A stretch of DNA of 64,000 nt, from assembly GCA_041492185.1 (NCBI GenBank), contig JBGPWL010000005.1, forward strand, positions 37,472-101,471. The letters are read 5' to 3'. Both the position numbers and the translations under genes were made by a program. The notes under the pieces are model-generated. The model searched no databases. It saw only the letters and a program-made list of their open reading frames with translations, and was not told where the DNA came from. Shown piece by piece: positions 8,130 to 15,997 of this stretch (positions are counted from its first letter, which is position 1; every line of letters begins with the position of its first letter). Source of the stretch: JAOAPY01 sp041492185. GTDB taxonomy: Bacteria; Acidobacteriota; Blastocatellia; Pyrinomonadales; Pyrinomonadaceae.

Positions 8130-9498
8130 GAAGCACCTCCAAGTCCCTTATTGATTCAGATTCTGCGTAGATGCGGACGAGTGGTTCCGTGCCGGAAGGA
8201 CGCAAGAGCAACCAGGAACCGTCCGTTAGAATAAACTTCACTCCGTCCATGCGATTTATATGTTCGACGCGGCGCCCAGCAAATTCACCTTTATCCTGAG
8301 CAAGCTTATCTTTGAGTGATGCCATTAGCGGTGGTGTTAGGCGCACACCAATTCGGGCGTTCTCAAGCTTTCCGACACGCGCGTACAAGGCATTAAGCTG
8401 TTCGCTCAAACTCGCGCCGCGCGCCGCAACTGCCTCCGCTGCAAGCAGACACGCAAGGATGCCATCTTTCTCCGGATAGTGACCTTTGATCGACAGTCCC
8501 GCCGACTCTTCACCACCGAGAATGATCTTGTCTTCATTGATTAATTCTCCGATGTATTTGAAACCTACTGGAGTCTCATAAACCGGCAGGCGTCGTGCCT
8601 GGGCCACGCGGTCTACGAGATGGGAAGTTGCAACCGAACGAGCTACACCCCCTGGCCATCCCCTTGACTCAGCCAGATAATCACACAACAGTGCGATGAG
8701 CTGGTTTGGCGTAATGAAGCTGCCGTTTGAATCAATGACACCGAAGCGGTCGCCGTCACCATCCGTTGCCAGACCCAGCACGCAACCGGTCCTCAATACG
8801 ATTTCACGCAACTCGTCAAGATGCGTGGCTTCCGGTTCGGGAGCACGTCCGCCAAATAGAACATCGCGCCAGTCATGAATTGTATAAACATCGAGACCGT
8901 GGCTTCTAAGGATTTCGTCTAAGTACCCCCGGCCTGTTCCCCACAATGGATCGTAAGCGTAGCGACCACCGGCACGCTCAATGGCGGCAAAGTCGATCTT
9001 CTTTTCGAGATCCGCGAAGTAAGCCGAACGGGGACGATGTGTTTCGTAGCCGCCCTTGTGATTCTTGGCCGCCTTGGACGGTGCTGATTGAGCTTCCTTA
9101 ATCAACCGTTCAATCTGATTGGTGACTTCCGGTAAAGCGGGCGCTCCGTCCGCAGATGAGACCTTCATGCCGTTGTACTCGGGTGGATTGTGCGAAGCCG
9201 TGAAGTTGATTGCACCAACGGCCTTCTGAGTTCGTATTACATGAGAGATCGTCGGGGTCGGAGTGGGTCCGTCGCATAGAAGAGGCCGAAAACCACCTGA
9301 CTTAAGCAGGGCGGCGCAATCCGACGCGAACTGCTCGCCCAGAAACCTGGTGTCGTGGCCGACCACGATGACATTATTGTCAGGGGAAGAAGAACGGAAG
9401 TGTGCACAGATTGCTGTGGTGACCGTCCGCACCTGTGCAAAGGTGAACTCGTCAGCGATCACCGCGCGCCATCCTGAAGTGCCAAAGTGAACTGACAT
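8098..9498 (-). CDS. Phosphoglucomutase/phosphomannomutase family protein
   Basis: An alpha-D-phosphohexomutase of 467 residues with all four domains. The N-terminal strand MSVHFGTSGWRAVI marks the start, so I used the ATG at 9498 and not an upstream codon of the same open frame. The active-site phosphoserine loop TASHNPPEYNG, the Mg2+ loop ATDGDGDRFG, the sugar-binding loop GGEESAGLS and the phosphate-binding loop RPSGTEPLVRIY are intact, so it should be active. It interconverts hexose 1- and 6-phosphates (glucose or mannose) in the cytoplasm for glycogen, polysaccharide and envelope precursor synthesis. The GEES loop fits glucose/mannose use more than glucosamine. It overlaps the FtsL-like gene by 32 bases. 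It lies head to head with the sigma-54 regulator across a 507-base spacer. Confidence 0.9.
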   Translation of the reverse strand: MSVHFGTSGWRAVIADEFTFAQVRTVTTAICAHFRSSSPDNNVIVVGHDTRFLGEQFASDCAALLKSGGFRPLLCDGPTPTPTISHVIRTQKAVGAINFTASHNPPEYNGMKVSSADGAPALPEVTNQIERLIKEAQSAPSKAAKNHKGGYETHRPRSAYFADLEKKIDFAAIERAGGRYAYDPLWGTGRGYLDEILRSHGLDVYTIHDWRDVLFGGRAPEPEATHLDELREIVLRTGCVLGLATDGDGDRFGVIDSNGSFITPNQLIALLCDYLAESRGWPGGVARSVATSHLVDRVAQARRLPVYETPVGFKYIGELINEDKIILGGEESAGLSIKGHYPEKDGILACLLAAEAVAARGASLSEQLNALYARVGKLENARIGVRLTPPLMASLKDKLAQDKGEFAGRRVEHINRMDGVKFILTDGSWLLLRPSGTEPLVRIYAESESIRDLEVLLEQGRKYLLG

Positions 9499-10005
9499 GT
9501 CAAAAGTTAAGAGTCTGCTTAACAAGATGAGCGTCGAAACCACAAGATAGCAGGCCTTAGTTACTGCCAGACCCCAATACACTGTGCTCGCTTTGTTGCC
9601 AATCCATTGCCAGTCAATACTTTAGCGGCAAGGTGGCCGGAATGTAGCATTGGTGCTAGGAGCTGTAAAGATCTTTCTTTCCAGTGGTTTGAAACGCTAA
9701 GTTTAGTGTTTACATGAAGTAAGCACGCTTAAGAGCAGCGGAAGGCGAACAGCAGGCGAACAGAAATCCGGCCTTAAGCACCAAGATCTTGAATCCTGTT
9801 GACACTTGAATGTATTCGGCTCTAGACTCACTAACGCTGGCCGGGTGCGTCCCGTCCAATTTGTCCAAGCCTCTCGGAGCCTTCTTGGCTTTTCACTTGT
9901 CAGTCTTGCCCTTCATCAAGGAATCGAATCGTTGCGGGTTCTTGCCTGTAGCGAGCTAGGCTTTCGAAGCTCACTTATCGCTAGTCAATTTTTGAGGGCG
10001 TTCTC
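9499..10005. other. Divergent intergenic region between phosphohexomutase and sigma-54 activator
   Basis: About 500 bases without a convincing gene. It holds the sigma-70-like promoter at 9799-9828 reading toward the activator. A tandem 9-mer GGCGAACAG occurs twice close together around 9746-9763. A 77-codon open frame beginning near 9806 overlaps the activator start, lacks a ribosome-binding site and resembles nothing recognised. The leader from 9830 to 10005 is long and could contain regulatory RNA structure, but I recognise no riboswitch. Confidence 0.5.
9799..9828 (+). promoter_or_regulatory. Sigma-70-type promoter upstream of the sigma-54 activator gene
   Basis: A perfect TTGACA (9799-9804) is followed after 18 bases by TAGACT (9823-9828; 4 of 6 matches). 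It points to the activator gene at 10006, leaving a leader of roughly 170 bases. Confidence 0.45.
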
Positions 10006-11544
10006 ATGTCTGGCCTGCAAGACGCCGAAATGCAAATGAAAGCTATTGCTGAGCGAAAGCTGCCATTGACATCACTTGTCCGTGCGATCTGCGAAGCTGC
10101 CGACTTAACTCCAGATGTGCTGCACGAGGTCATGCTAAAGCTGAGTCTGATAGTGGAGGCAGCTATTCCAAGTTATGGCCTCTCCACGTGGACCTTGGAG
10201 ATGGGGAAGCCGCCACGGGTCAAATGGGCGGAAGGTCTCAACGAGCAAGAGCTCGATGACGGCAAGCGGCTAGTCGTGGCTACCATCGCGGCGAAAGACG
10301 CAGTAATCAAGGTTGGCGACGTCGCAATCTGCCTGGTATTGGTAGCGCCTGGTTTCAATAGAGAAGGCTCGGTTATGTATGCGCGCTGTGTGCGTCCTCT
10401 GACGGAGGCACAATCGAACGACCTCAGGGCCGTGGTTGGTTTGGCGCAACTCGCGCGGGCTCATATGCACTCAAGGGCTGACCACGTGCTGAGTGCTCAG
10501 GATCAGCCGCAGATCGCCATTACGGCCTCGACTCTCCCCGCGGTCGTGTATACCAGTCGCGTCATGTCTGAGTTGGCTCGAGCGGTCGACCGGATCAAGG
10601 ATTCAGATTCAACAGTTCTGATAACCGGCGAGTCCGGCACGGGGAAAGAACTGATCGCCCGCGCCATCCATCGGCTGGGCAGAAGGTCCGACCGGGAGTT
10701 TATTCCTTTCAATTGCTCAGCAGCGCCCGCCGAATTGGTTGAGAGTCTTCTGTTTGGCCACCGAAAAGGAACCTTTACCGGAGCACTGTCAGACAATCAA
10801 GGACTGATTCGCGCTGCTGAGAACGGTACGCTTTTCTTGGATGAGATCGGTGACCTGCCGTTGACACTACAGCCGAAGCTGCTTCGCTTTTTGCAAGAAG
10901 GAGAGGTTCATACGCTTGGGGATACTGCACCAAGGCAGGTCAACGTTCGCGTGATCGCGGCCACCCACAAGGATCTTGAACAACTGGTAAGGCAAAACTT
11001 GTTTCGGGAGGATCTCTACTACAGAATCGCCAGCCTGCAGCTAAGAGTTCCGCCACTTAGAGAACGGCCCGACGATACAGCGGCTCTGATTTCTCACTTT
11101 CTTTCTTATTACGCGCGGCGCAATGACCGCCCCGTTGCAGGGATCACCTGGGAGGCAATTCGCGCGCTACAAGAATACGCATGGCCAGGCAACGTTCGTG
11201 AGTTGGCTGCGGAGATTGAGAGGCTGGTTCTATACGCTGATGAGAACAGCTACATTTCGGTGGAACACATTAGTCCTCGGATCCTGCCCGAAAGCTCTCT
11301 GCTTCGAACAAGTGAGAATGGTTCCGCCAGAAAGCTCGACGAACTGCTTGAGGACTACGAAAGGCAGTTGATCACAGAGACGCTGAAACGTAACGATTGC
11401 AATGTGGCCCGTACAAGCGAGGCGCTAGGTTTGGGTTCCAGACAAACGCTGTACAAGAAGCTCAAGCGCCTGGCAATCGATATCAGCGAATTTCTCCAGG
11501 AGGATACTGAGCCCGGGCTGCAACTCCGCGCCGAGCGCCACTGA
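10006..11544 (+). CDS. Sigma-54-dependent transcriptional activator (AAA+ enhancer-binding protein, Fis-type HTH)
   Basis: A 512-residue bacterial enhancer-binding protein. Residues 1-175 are a divergent sensory region, possibly GAF-like, with no recognisable receiver domain or phospho-Asp. The central AAA+ module (about 180-415) has Walker A GESGTGKE (208-215), Walker B GTLFLDE (274-280), an arginine-finger region (FREDLYYRI) and the WPGNVREL sensor II motif. The C-terminus (about 450-500) is a Fis-like helix-turn-helix (ARTSEALGLGSRQTLYKKLKRL). The sigma-54 contact loop reads GTFTGA (255-260) instead of the consensus GAFTGA; the key Phe and Thr are kept, so it is probably functional. A terminator isolates it from the Tad cluster that starts 370 bases later, and a sigma-54-like site lies in front of that cluster. 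Control of pilus expression is a reasonable inference. Confidence 0.93.
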   Translation: MSGLQDAEMQMKAIAERKLPLTSLVRAICEAADLTPDVLHEVMLKLSLIVEAAIPSYGLSTWTLEMGKPPRVKWAEGLNEQELDDGKRLVVATIAAKDAVIKVGDVAICLVLVAPGFNREGSVMYARCVRPLTEAQSNDLRAVVGLAQLARAHMHSRADHVLSAQDQPQIAITASTLPAVVYTSRVMSELARAVDRIKDSDSTVLITGESGTGKELIARAIHRLGRRSDREFIPFNCSAAPAELVESLLFGHRKGTFTGALSDNQGLIRAAENGTLFLDEIGDLPLTLQPKLLRFLQEGEVHTLGDTAPRQVNVRVIAATHKDLEQLVRQNLFREDLYYRIASLQLRVPPLRERPDDTAALISHFLSYYARRNDRPVAGITWEAIRALQEYAWPGNVRELAAEIERLVLYADENSYISVEHISPRILPESSLLRTSENGSARKLDELLEDYERQLITETLKRNDCNVARTSEALGLGSRQTLYKKLKRLAIDISEFLQEDTEPGLQLRAERH

Positions 11545-11573
11545 AACGAACCGCACAGACCCCGCACAGTCTT

Positions 11574-11610
11574 AAGGCATTCGGGAGCAATCCCGAGTGC
11601 CTTTCGTTTT
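11574..11610 (+). terminator. Rho-independent terminator after the sigma-54 activator
   Basis: AAGGCA-T-TCGGGA (11574-11586) pairs with TCCCGA-G-TGCCTT (11591-11603), a 13-bp stem with one wobble pair capped by a GCAA tetraloop (GNRA type). It is followed by the T-rich TCGTTTT. Confidence 0.85.
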
Positions 11611-11829
11611 GCTGGTAGAGTCGGCGTAGCCAGTGGTTGAAGTTCGTGGAGGGCCTTGTCAACGCAAGGAGACAAAGCGGAAGGCCAAGTAGATCGAAGC
11701 GTGAATGAGGTTTGATGGTTCGTTTCGACCTGCGGACCGAGAGGTATCTGTAAACCTTGGGCGACACTTCAATAACGCAGAAATGACAAGGGGCCAACTG
11801 TTTGCTCAAAAACAAAGAGCCGGGACTTG

Positions 11830-11845
11830 CGGCACGACTATTGAT
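11830..11845 (+). promoter_or_regulatory. Sigma-54 (-24/-12)-like promoter upstream of the Tad cluster
   Basis: CGGCACG-N4-TTGAT differs from the consensus TGGCACG-N4-TTGC(A/T) at the first base and at the -12 C. The spacing from the -24 GG to the -12 G is exactly the canonical 12. It lies about 67 bases before the first small gene of the cluster and 300 bases downstream of a sigma-54 activator gene. Loss of the -12 C is a real weakness of this call. Confidence 0.4.
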
Positions 11846-11911
11846 AAGAAGCTTGTTGCTGCGAGGCAGTGATGCTCGCGCTCAACTTGAAAAGACACCG
11901 AAGAGGAATTC

Positions 11912-12160
11912 ATGAAGGCCACCGTCAGAGAGATTCTATCGCTTGCAGGTATCGCGCTCGCGGTCCCAGTGTTTGTGCTGGCAATTCTTGTCGGCGCGCG
12001 CGCTGTGGCACTTGAGAACGATCTACTAGTGCTTGCTTTGGCTCTGGCGGGTGCTGTCGTGAGCGGTATCAACGGTTTCGGTCGTCGCACGGTAACGCAC
12101 CGCGCCCGCGCGACACGGAGGCCGAGGGTGACCGAACAGCGCGTTGCCTTTCCATCTTGA
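11912..12160 (+). CDS. Small membrane protein at the head of the Tad cluster
   Basis: An 82-residue protein preceded by an AAGAGGAATTC ribosome-binding region. It has two predicted transmembrane helices, LAGIALAVPVFVLAILVGARA (about 11-31, ending in an Arg) and LLVLALALAGAVVSGING (about 38-55), and then an Arg-rich cytoplasmic tail. I do not recognise a family. Its position directly downstream of the sigma-54-like site and 98 bases before the first pilin gene suggests it belongs to the pilus transcription unit, perhaps as a small accessory or regulatory membrane protein. It could also be a spurious frame, but the ribosome-binding site and hydrophobic pattern argue for a real gene. Confidence 0.55.
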   Translation: MKATVREILSLAGIALAVPVFVLAILVGARAVALENDLLVLALALAGAVVSGINGFGRRTVTHRARATRRPRVTEQRVAFPS

Positions 12161-12258
12161 GCACCTTGAGCAAGTTCAACAGGCCCTCGACCGTGGGCAT
12201 CGAGCAGACGGATCAGGGACTAGCAATAACCTAACCCCATTCGAAGGAGCACATGAAA

Positions 12259-12414
12259 ATGATTAAGAAATTCTTTAACGATGAAACAGGTCTGGAACTC
12301 TCGGAGTACGCTGTAGCCGCAGCGCTGATCGCACTCGCGACCGTCACTGCTTTCCAGCTTCTGGGAACCAACATCACGGGCAAGATCACCAGTTTGGCGA
12401 ATACGGTTAAGTAA
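12259..12414 (+). CDS. flp: Flp family type IVb pilin 1
   Basis: A 51-residue Flp pilin. After a short charged leader (MIKKFFNDETG) the prepilin peptidase site is Gly before Leu, and the mature protein starts LELSEY, with the obligatory Glu5-Tyr6 pair of Flp pilins. The hydrophobic helix AVAAALIALATVTAFQLLG follows. I place the start at 12259, not at the ATG six bases earlier, because GGAG is then 9 bases upstream and the leader matches that of the second pilin (MIRKF). Polymerised, it forms the shaft of a Tad pilus used for surface attachment. The gene is followed 98 bases later by a near-identical paralogue. Confidence 0.9.
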   Translation: MIKKFFNDETGLELSEYAVAAALIALATVTAFQLLGTNITGKITSLANTVK

Positions 12415-12512
12415 CCCGAGTGAACTTACAAACGAGAGCCGTAGAGGTAATTGCGGCTCAAGTTGGTGAGTTTGCGAAGTGAACTAACGCCGCGCCAACA
12501 GGAGAATCTGAG

Positions 12513-12668
12513 ATGATTAGGAAGTTCTTGACGGATGAAAAGGGCCTGGAGCTGTCGGAGTACGCGGTTGCCGCCGCCTTGATCGCCTTGGCAACCGTGG
12601 CTGCGTTCCAGCTTCTGGGAACCAACATCAGCAGCCGCATTACCACCTTGGCTAACAACGTCAAGTAG
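12513..12668 (+). CDS. flp: Flp family type IVb pilin 2
   Basis: A second 51-residue pilin, about 75-80% identical to the first by eye, with the same processing site (Gly before LELSEY) and helix. Differences cluster in the leader and the last 12 residues (SSRITTLANNVK against TGKITSLANTVK). GGAG lies 8 bases before the ATG. A hairpin with GAGCCG/CGGCTC arms (12436-12459) between the two pilin genes could set their relative transcript levels. The pair looks like a recent tandem duplication; the copies may form a heteropolymer or be used alternately. Confidence 0.9.
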   Translation: MIRKFLTDEKGLELSEYAVAAALIALATVAAFQLLGTNISSRITTLANNVK

Positions 12669-12815
12669 TTGCCGCAGTGATGACCGCCGTGAATGGTGGC
12701 GCGCTCTGTCGAGACATCAATGGCAAAGCGCGCCGCCGCTTCACCGATAGTTCGGGTGCCAGCGCCCGGACCCTGACGACGAAGCGAAACAACTTTCCTG
12801 CTAAGAGGGTGTCGC

Positions 12816-13343
12816 ATGTTCAGTCCAGTGTGGATCGCATACGAAATATTTCTGGTTCCCCTGGCGATCGTCATCATCTATTACGACGTGCGCTATCGGC
12901 GCATTCCGAATCCTTTCGTGCTGGCCACGCTGATTAGTGGCATCGGCATAAATATCATTTTCGGAGGAGTGAGCGGCGCTCTTAACAGTGTGGGCGGATG
13001 CGTTCTCGCCTTCATTTTGATGTTCATGCTTCACCTCTTCGGAGCAATGGGCGCCGGCGATGTCAAACTTTTTTCCGCGATCGGCGCAGTGATGGGCGCT
13101 CATCTTGTGTTGCCAACTTTTCTGGTGGTGATTCTTACCGGAGGCATGCTCGCGCTGGTCTCGATTGTGAGATCAGGAGCGGTCAGAACAACGATGCCGC
13201 GCGTACTTCAGATTTTGGTAGGACTCTTGCCCGGGTGGCAAATGCCGCGCTTTGCGGTGCCAACGGATCGCAGAGGCACAATCCCTTACGGCGTCGCGAT
13301 CACCCTCGGCAGCATTATTTCAACCGCCTTCTTCCGCGCTTGA
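12816..13343 (+). CDS. cpaA: Prepilin peptidase CpaA/TadV (A24 family)
   Basis: A 175-residue polytopic aspartic peptidase without the N-terminal methyltransferase domain of PilD, as expected for Tad systems. The first catalytic Asp is in YYDVRYRRIPN and the second in the GxGD motif GAGDVKLF. About five to six hydrophobic segments are seen. It cleaves the leader of Flp pilins and of the TadE-type pseudopilins at the membrane. It is preceded by AAGAGGG at suitable distance and lies 147 bases after the pilin genes it serves. Confidence 0.92.
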   Translation: MFSPVWIAYEIFLVPLAIVIIYYDVRYRRIPNPFVLATLISGIGINIIFGGVSGALNSVGGCVLAFILMFMLHLFGAMGAGDVKLFSAIGAVMGAHLVLPTFLVVILTGGMLALVSIVRSGAVRTTMPRVLQILVGLLPGWQMPRFAVPTDRRGTIPYGVAITLGSIISTAFFRA

Positions 13344-13395
13344 TGGAAGCGTCATTAGGTCGGTCAAAAAGGGATAGTAAAAGGGAGAGTTAATC

Positions 13396-14295
13396 ATGCG
13401 AAACAAACGTTTCTTTTTTGTACTGGCTGGAGCGCTCCTGTTCGGACTGCTCGCGGCCGTTTCAGTAAGTCGTTACTTATCGAGCGCCCAGGCTTACACA
13501 AAAGGCCTGAGCCGCGTAGCGGTCGCGAAGGTGGCGATTCCCGTCGGCACAAAGATCATTGCTGAGCAGATTATGGTTGTTCAATTCCCGAAGGAATCGA
13601 CTCCTGATGGAACGTTTGATTCACCGGAAAAGCTCGCCGGTCGCGTGGCGATTACGAACATCGCGCCGCGCGAGCCAATCACCGAATCGCGGCTTGCTCC
13701 CGAAGGAACTGCCGGTGGGCTGTCCGCTGTGATTCCCGAAGGCTACCGAGCGATGACCGTGAAGGTTGACGACGTAGTTGGAATCTCGGGCTTCATCATG
13801 CCGGGCACGCTTGTGGACGTCGTTGTTGTGATCGATCCCGCGGAGCATGCTGGCATGCAGGATCCAATTTCGAAGATCGTATTGCAGAACATCAAGGTCC
13901 TCGCGAATGGTCAGAACATCGACAAGCCGGAGAATCAGCGCGAGGCCAACAGCGTCAAGGCGGTTACCCTGCAGGTCACACCGGAACAAGCAGAGAAGCT
14001 CGCACTCGCATCGAGCGAAGGCAAACTGCAACTGGTGATGCGCAACTCCGTGGACCAGGGTGACGAAAAGACTCCCGGTGTCAATAAGAGAGGTCTGCTG
14101 TCTGGCGAACGCGCAACGCCGGCGCCTGAGCCTGGCTCGCTAAAGAGCGAACAACCGAAACCGATTAAGTCCGCCTCGCATGCGGTGCGGGTTCAAGCGC
14201 CGCCGAAACCCGCAGCTCCGGCAGCTCCACCGCCGCCGCGCGCTTCCGTCGAAATGATCGAAGGCGCAAAAAAGCGGAGCGTTGATTTTCCGTGA
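13396..14295 (+). CDS. cpaB: Flp pilus assembly protein CpaB/RcpC
   Basis: A 299-residue periplasmic protein with an N-terminal membrane anchor (RFFFVLAGALLFGLLAAVSVS), then a SAF domain (about 40-110: VAVAKVAIPVGTKII through REPITESRLAPEG) and the RcpC/CpaB core with GYRAMTVKVDDVVGISGFIMPGT split over about 115-150. The C-terminal third is Pro/Ala/Lys-rich and probably unstructured, possibly spanning peptidoglycan. CpaB works with the secretin CpaC to form or stabilise the outer-membrane pore. It overlaps the longest frame of the following secretin by a few bases, but the secretin's real start is 65 bases downstream. Confidence 0.92.
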   Translation: MRNKRFFFVLAGALLFGLLAAVSVSRYLSSAQAYTKGLSRVAVAKVAIPVGTKIIAEQIMVVQFPKESTPDGTFDSPEKLAGRVAITNIAPREPITESRLAPEGTAGGLSAVIPEGYRAMTVKVDDVVGISGFIMPGTLVDVVVVIDPAEHAGMQDPISKIVLQNIKVLANGQNIDKPENQREANSVKAVTLQVTPEQAEKLALASSEGKLQLVMRNSVDQGDEKTPGVNKRGLLSGERATPAPEPGSLKSEQPKPIKSASHAVRVQAPPKPAAPAAPPPPRASVEMIEGAKKRSVDFP

Positions 14296-14360
14296 GTTCG
14301 AAATCAGCCACGAATACCGAATCAATTTCGATTCGATTGACTAGCAAAAGGAGCTACATC

Positions 14361-15911
14361 ATGCACAGCCGTTTCGCGATCGCACGCAAAGCAGTTTTGA
14401 CGCTGACGTCAATGATCATCGTTCTCGCTACCACTGCACACGCGCAGGAGACTTCTTACAAAGCTTCGTTCAAGCAGAACAAGGAGCCCGTTGCGGTTAA
14501 CGTTCTGGTTGGACAGTCGCGAGTGATCAACTTCGACCGACCGGTCGGAAGGTTCTCCGTTTCCAACCCGGAAATTGCCGAAGCGGTATTAGTGACCCCT
14601 GATCAGGTACTCGTTAACGGCAAAGCCTTTGGGCAGGTCAACTTCATCGCCTGGGAGCAGACCAGCGGACAGTATCTGGTCTTCGACGTTTACGTACGGA
14701 CGAATCTATCGTTGATCGATTCTCAAATCCGCGCGCTGTTTCCGAAAGAAGACATTCGCTTGAGCCAGGCGAATGGTTCGGTTGTGCTTTCCGGCAGTGT
14801 CGCGGACCAAAAAACTTCGGCGCAGGTGCAGAGCGTTGTCGAGGCCGCCGGCTTCAAAACCGTTAACATGCTCGCCACGCCCGTCAAGAACATTGCGCAG
14901 GTTCAGTTACAGGTTCGCGTTGCCGAAGTTAGCCGCAATCGCATGCGCGATTACGGCACGTCATTTATGACGGGCAAGAACGGAACGGCGACGTACACCA
15001 ACAGCGGCTCTGGTCCCAGCAACCTGTCGGACTTCAACACGCCGGATCATTTGATCCAGAGCACAGTGTCGTCCGCACTGAATATTTTTCTGCTTAACAA
15101 CCCGGCGGGCGTCGCGGCGATGTTGCGCGCGATTCGCCAAACTGGCAACTCACGCACTCTCGCCGAGCCAAACTTGATCGCCATGGACGGTGAGCAGGCG
15201 AGTTTCCTTGCTGGCGGTGAGTTTCCGGTGCCCGTGGTACAGGGCGGCGGCAGCGGTAGCGGTAACAATTCAATTAGCATCGTGTTCAAGGAATACGGCG
15301 TGCGCCTCAATTTCAAGCCGACAATTGTTGACGAAGATCACATTCGGCTCGAGATGGAACCGGAAGTCTCTACGATCGATTTTGCTAACGGCGTCAAGTT
15401 CGGTGGCTTCCTGATCCCTGGTCTAAAAACGCGGCGGGCGAAAACTGGCGTCGAATTGCGAGATGGCCAGAGCTTTGCACTTGCGGGCTTGCTCAACAAC
15501 CAGGAGGTCCAATCGTTTTCGAAGATTCCTGTCATTTCAGAAATTCCGGTGCTCGGCAATCTCTTCAAATCGAAATCGTTTCAGAAGGAAGAGACGGAGC
15601 TGATGTTCATCGTCACCGCGCAGATAGTCAAGCCCATGAATCGCGATGATCTGCCGCAAATGCGTGGCATTGATGGACTGAAGAAAGGTTCACCATTGGG
15701 CGTTGAGCCGAAGGGCGAAGGCGTCCAGGGCAGGACTGGTTTCTCGACTCCGGGTGAAAGCAAAGAAATCAATCCGGCGAACGCTCCGAAGAATTCTGAG
15801 ACTCCCGCCGGTGCTCCAAAGAGTTCTGAGCCGAAGCCCAAGGTCGCCACCGACAGCGGAACGGCATCGGCCAGCCGTCCTGAGCCACAAACGCCCCCGC
15901 AACCAGAGTAG
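14361..15911 (+). CDS. cpaC: Outer-membrane secretin CpaC/RcpA of the Tad pilus
   Basis: A 516-residue type II/III secretin. The ATG at 14361 is preceded by AAAGGAG at 7 bases and opens a signal peptide (AVLTLTSMIIVLATTAHAQ); the longer open frame would bury it. An N-terminal pilus-secretin domain (NVLVGQSRVINFDRPVGRFS with NPEIAEAVLVTPDQVLVNG), a BON-like middle (IRLSQANGSVVLSGSVADQ) and the secretin core (LAEPNLIAMDGEQASFLAGGEFPVP through the ELRDGQSFALAGLL region) are in order. The last 80 residues are Pro/Ser/Lys-rich. It forms the ring through which the pilus leaves the cell. No separate pilotin gene is recognised nearby. Confidence 0.93.
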   Translation: MHSRFAIARKAVLTLTSMIIVLATTAHAQETSYKASFKQNKEPVAVNVLVGQSRVINFDRPVGRFSVSNPEIAEAVLVTPDQVLVNGKAFGQVNFIAWEQTSGQYLVFDVYVRTNLSLIDSQIRALFPKEDIRLSQANGSVVLSGSVADQKTSAQVQSVVEAAGFKTVNMLATPVKNIAQVQLQVRVAEVSRNRMRDYGTSFMTGKNGTATYTNSGSGPSNLSDFNTPDHLIQSTVSSALNIFLLNNPAGVAAMLRAIRQTGNSRTLAEPNLIAMDGEQASFLAGGEFPVPVVQGGGSGSGNNSISIVFKEYGVRLNFKPTIVDEDHIRLEMEPEVSTIDFANGVKFGGFLIPGLKTRRAKTGVELRDGQSFALAGLLNNQEVQSFSKIPVISEIPVLGNLFKSKSFQKEETELMFIVTAQIVKPMNRDDLPQMRGIDGLKKGSPLGVEPKGEGVQGRTGFSTPGESKEINPANAPKNSETPAGAPKSSEPKPKVATDSGTASASRPEPQTPPQPE

Positions 15912-15997
15912 GGAAACGCGGACGAAAACCTCGAACTCCGCGCATGTTTGACTGAGGGCCCTTTTCCTCGCGAGACAGTTCAGAAGGAAGGTCTACG

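Noticed and set aside
9806..10039. 77-codon plus-strand frame before the sigma-54 activator
   Set aside because: No ribosome-binding site, overlaps the activator start and resembles no protein; treated as leader sequence.
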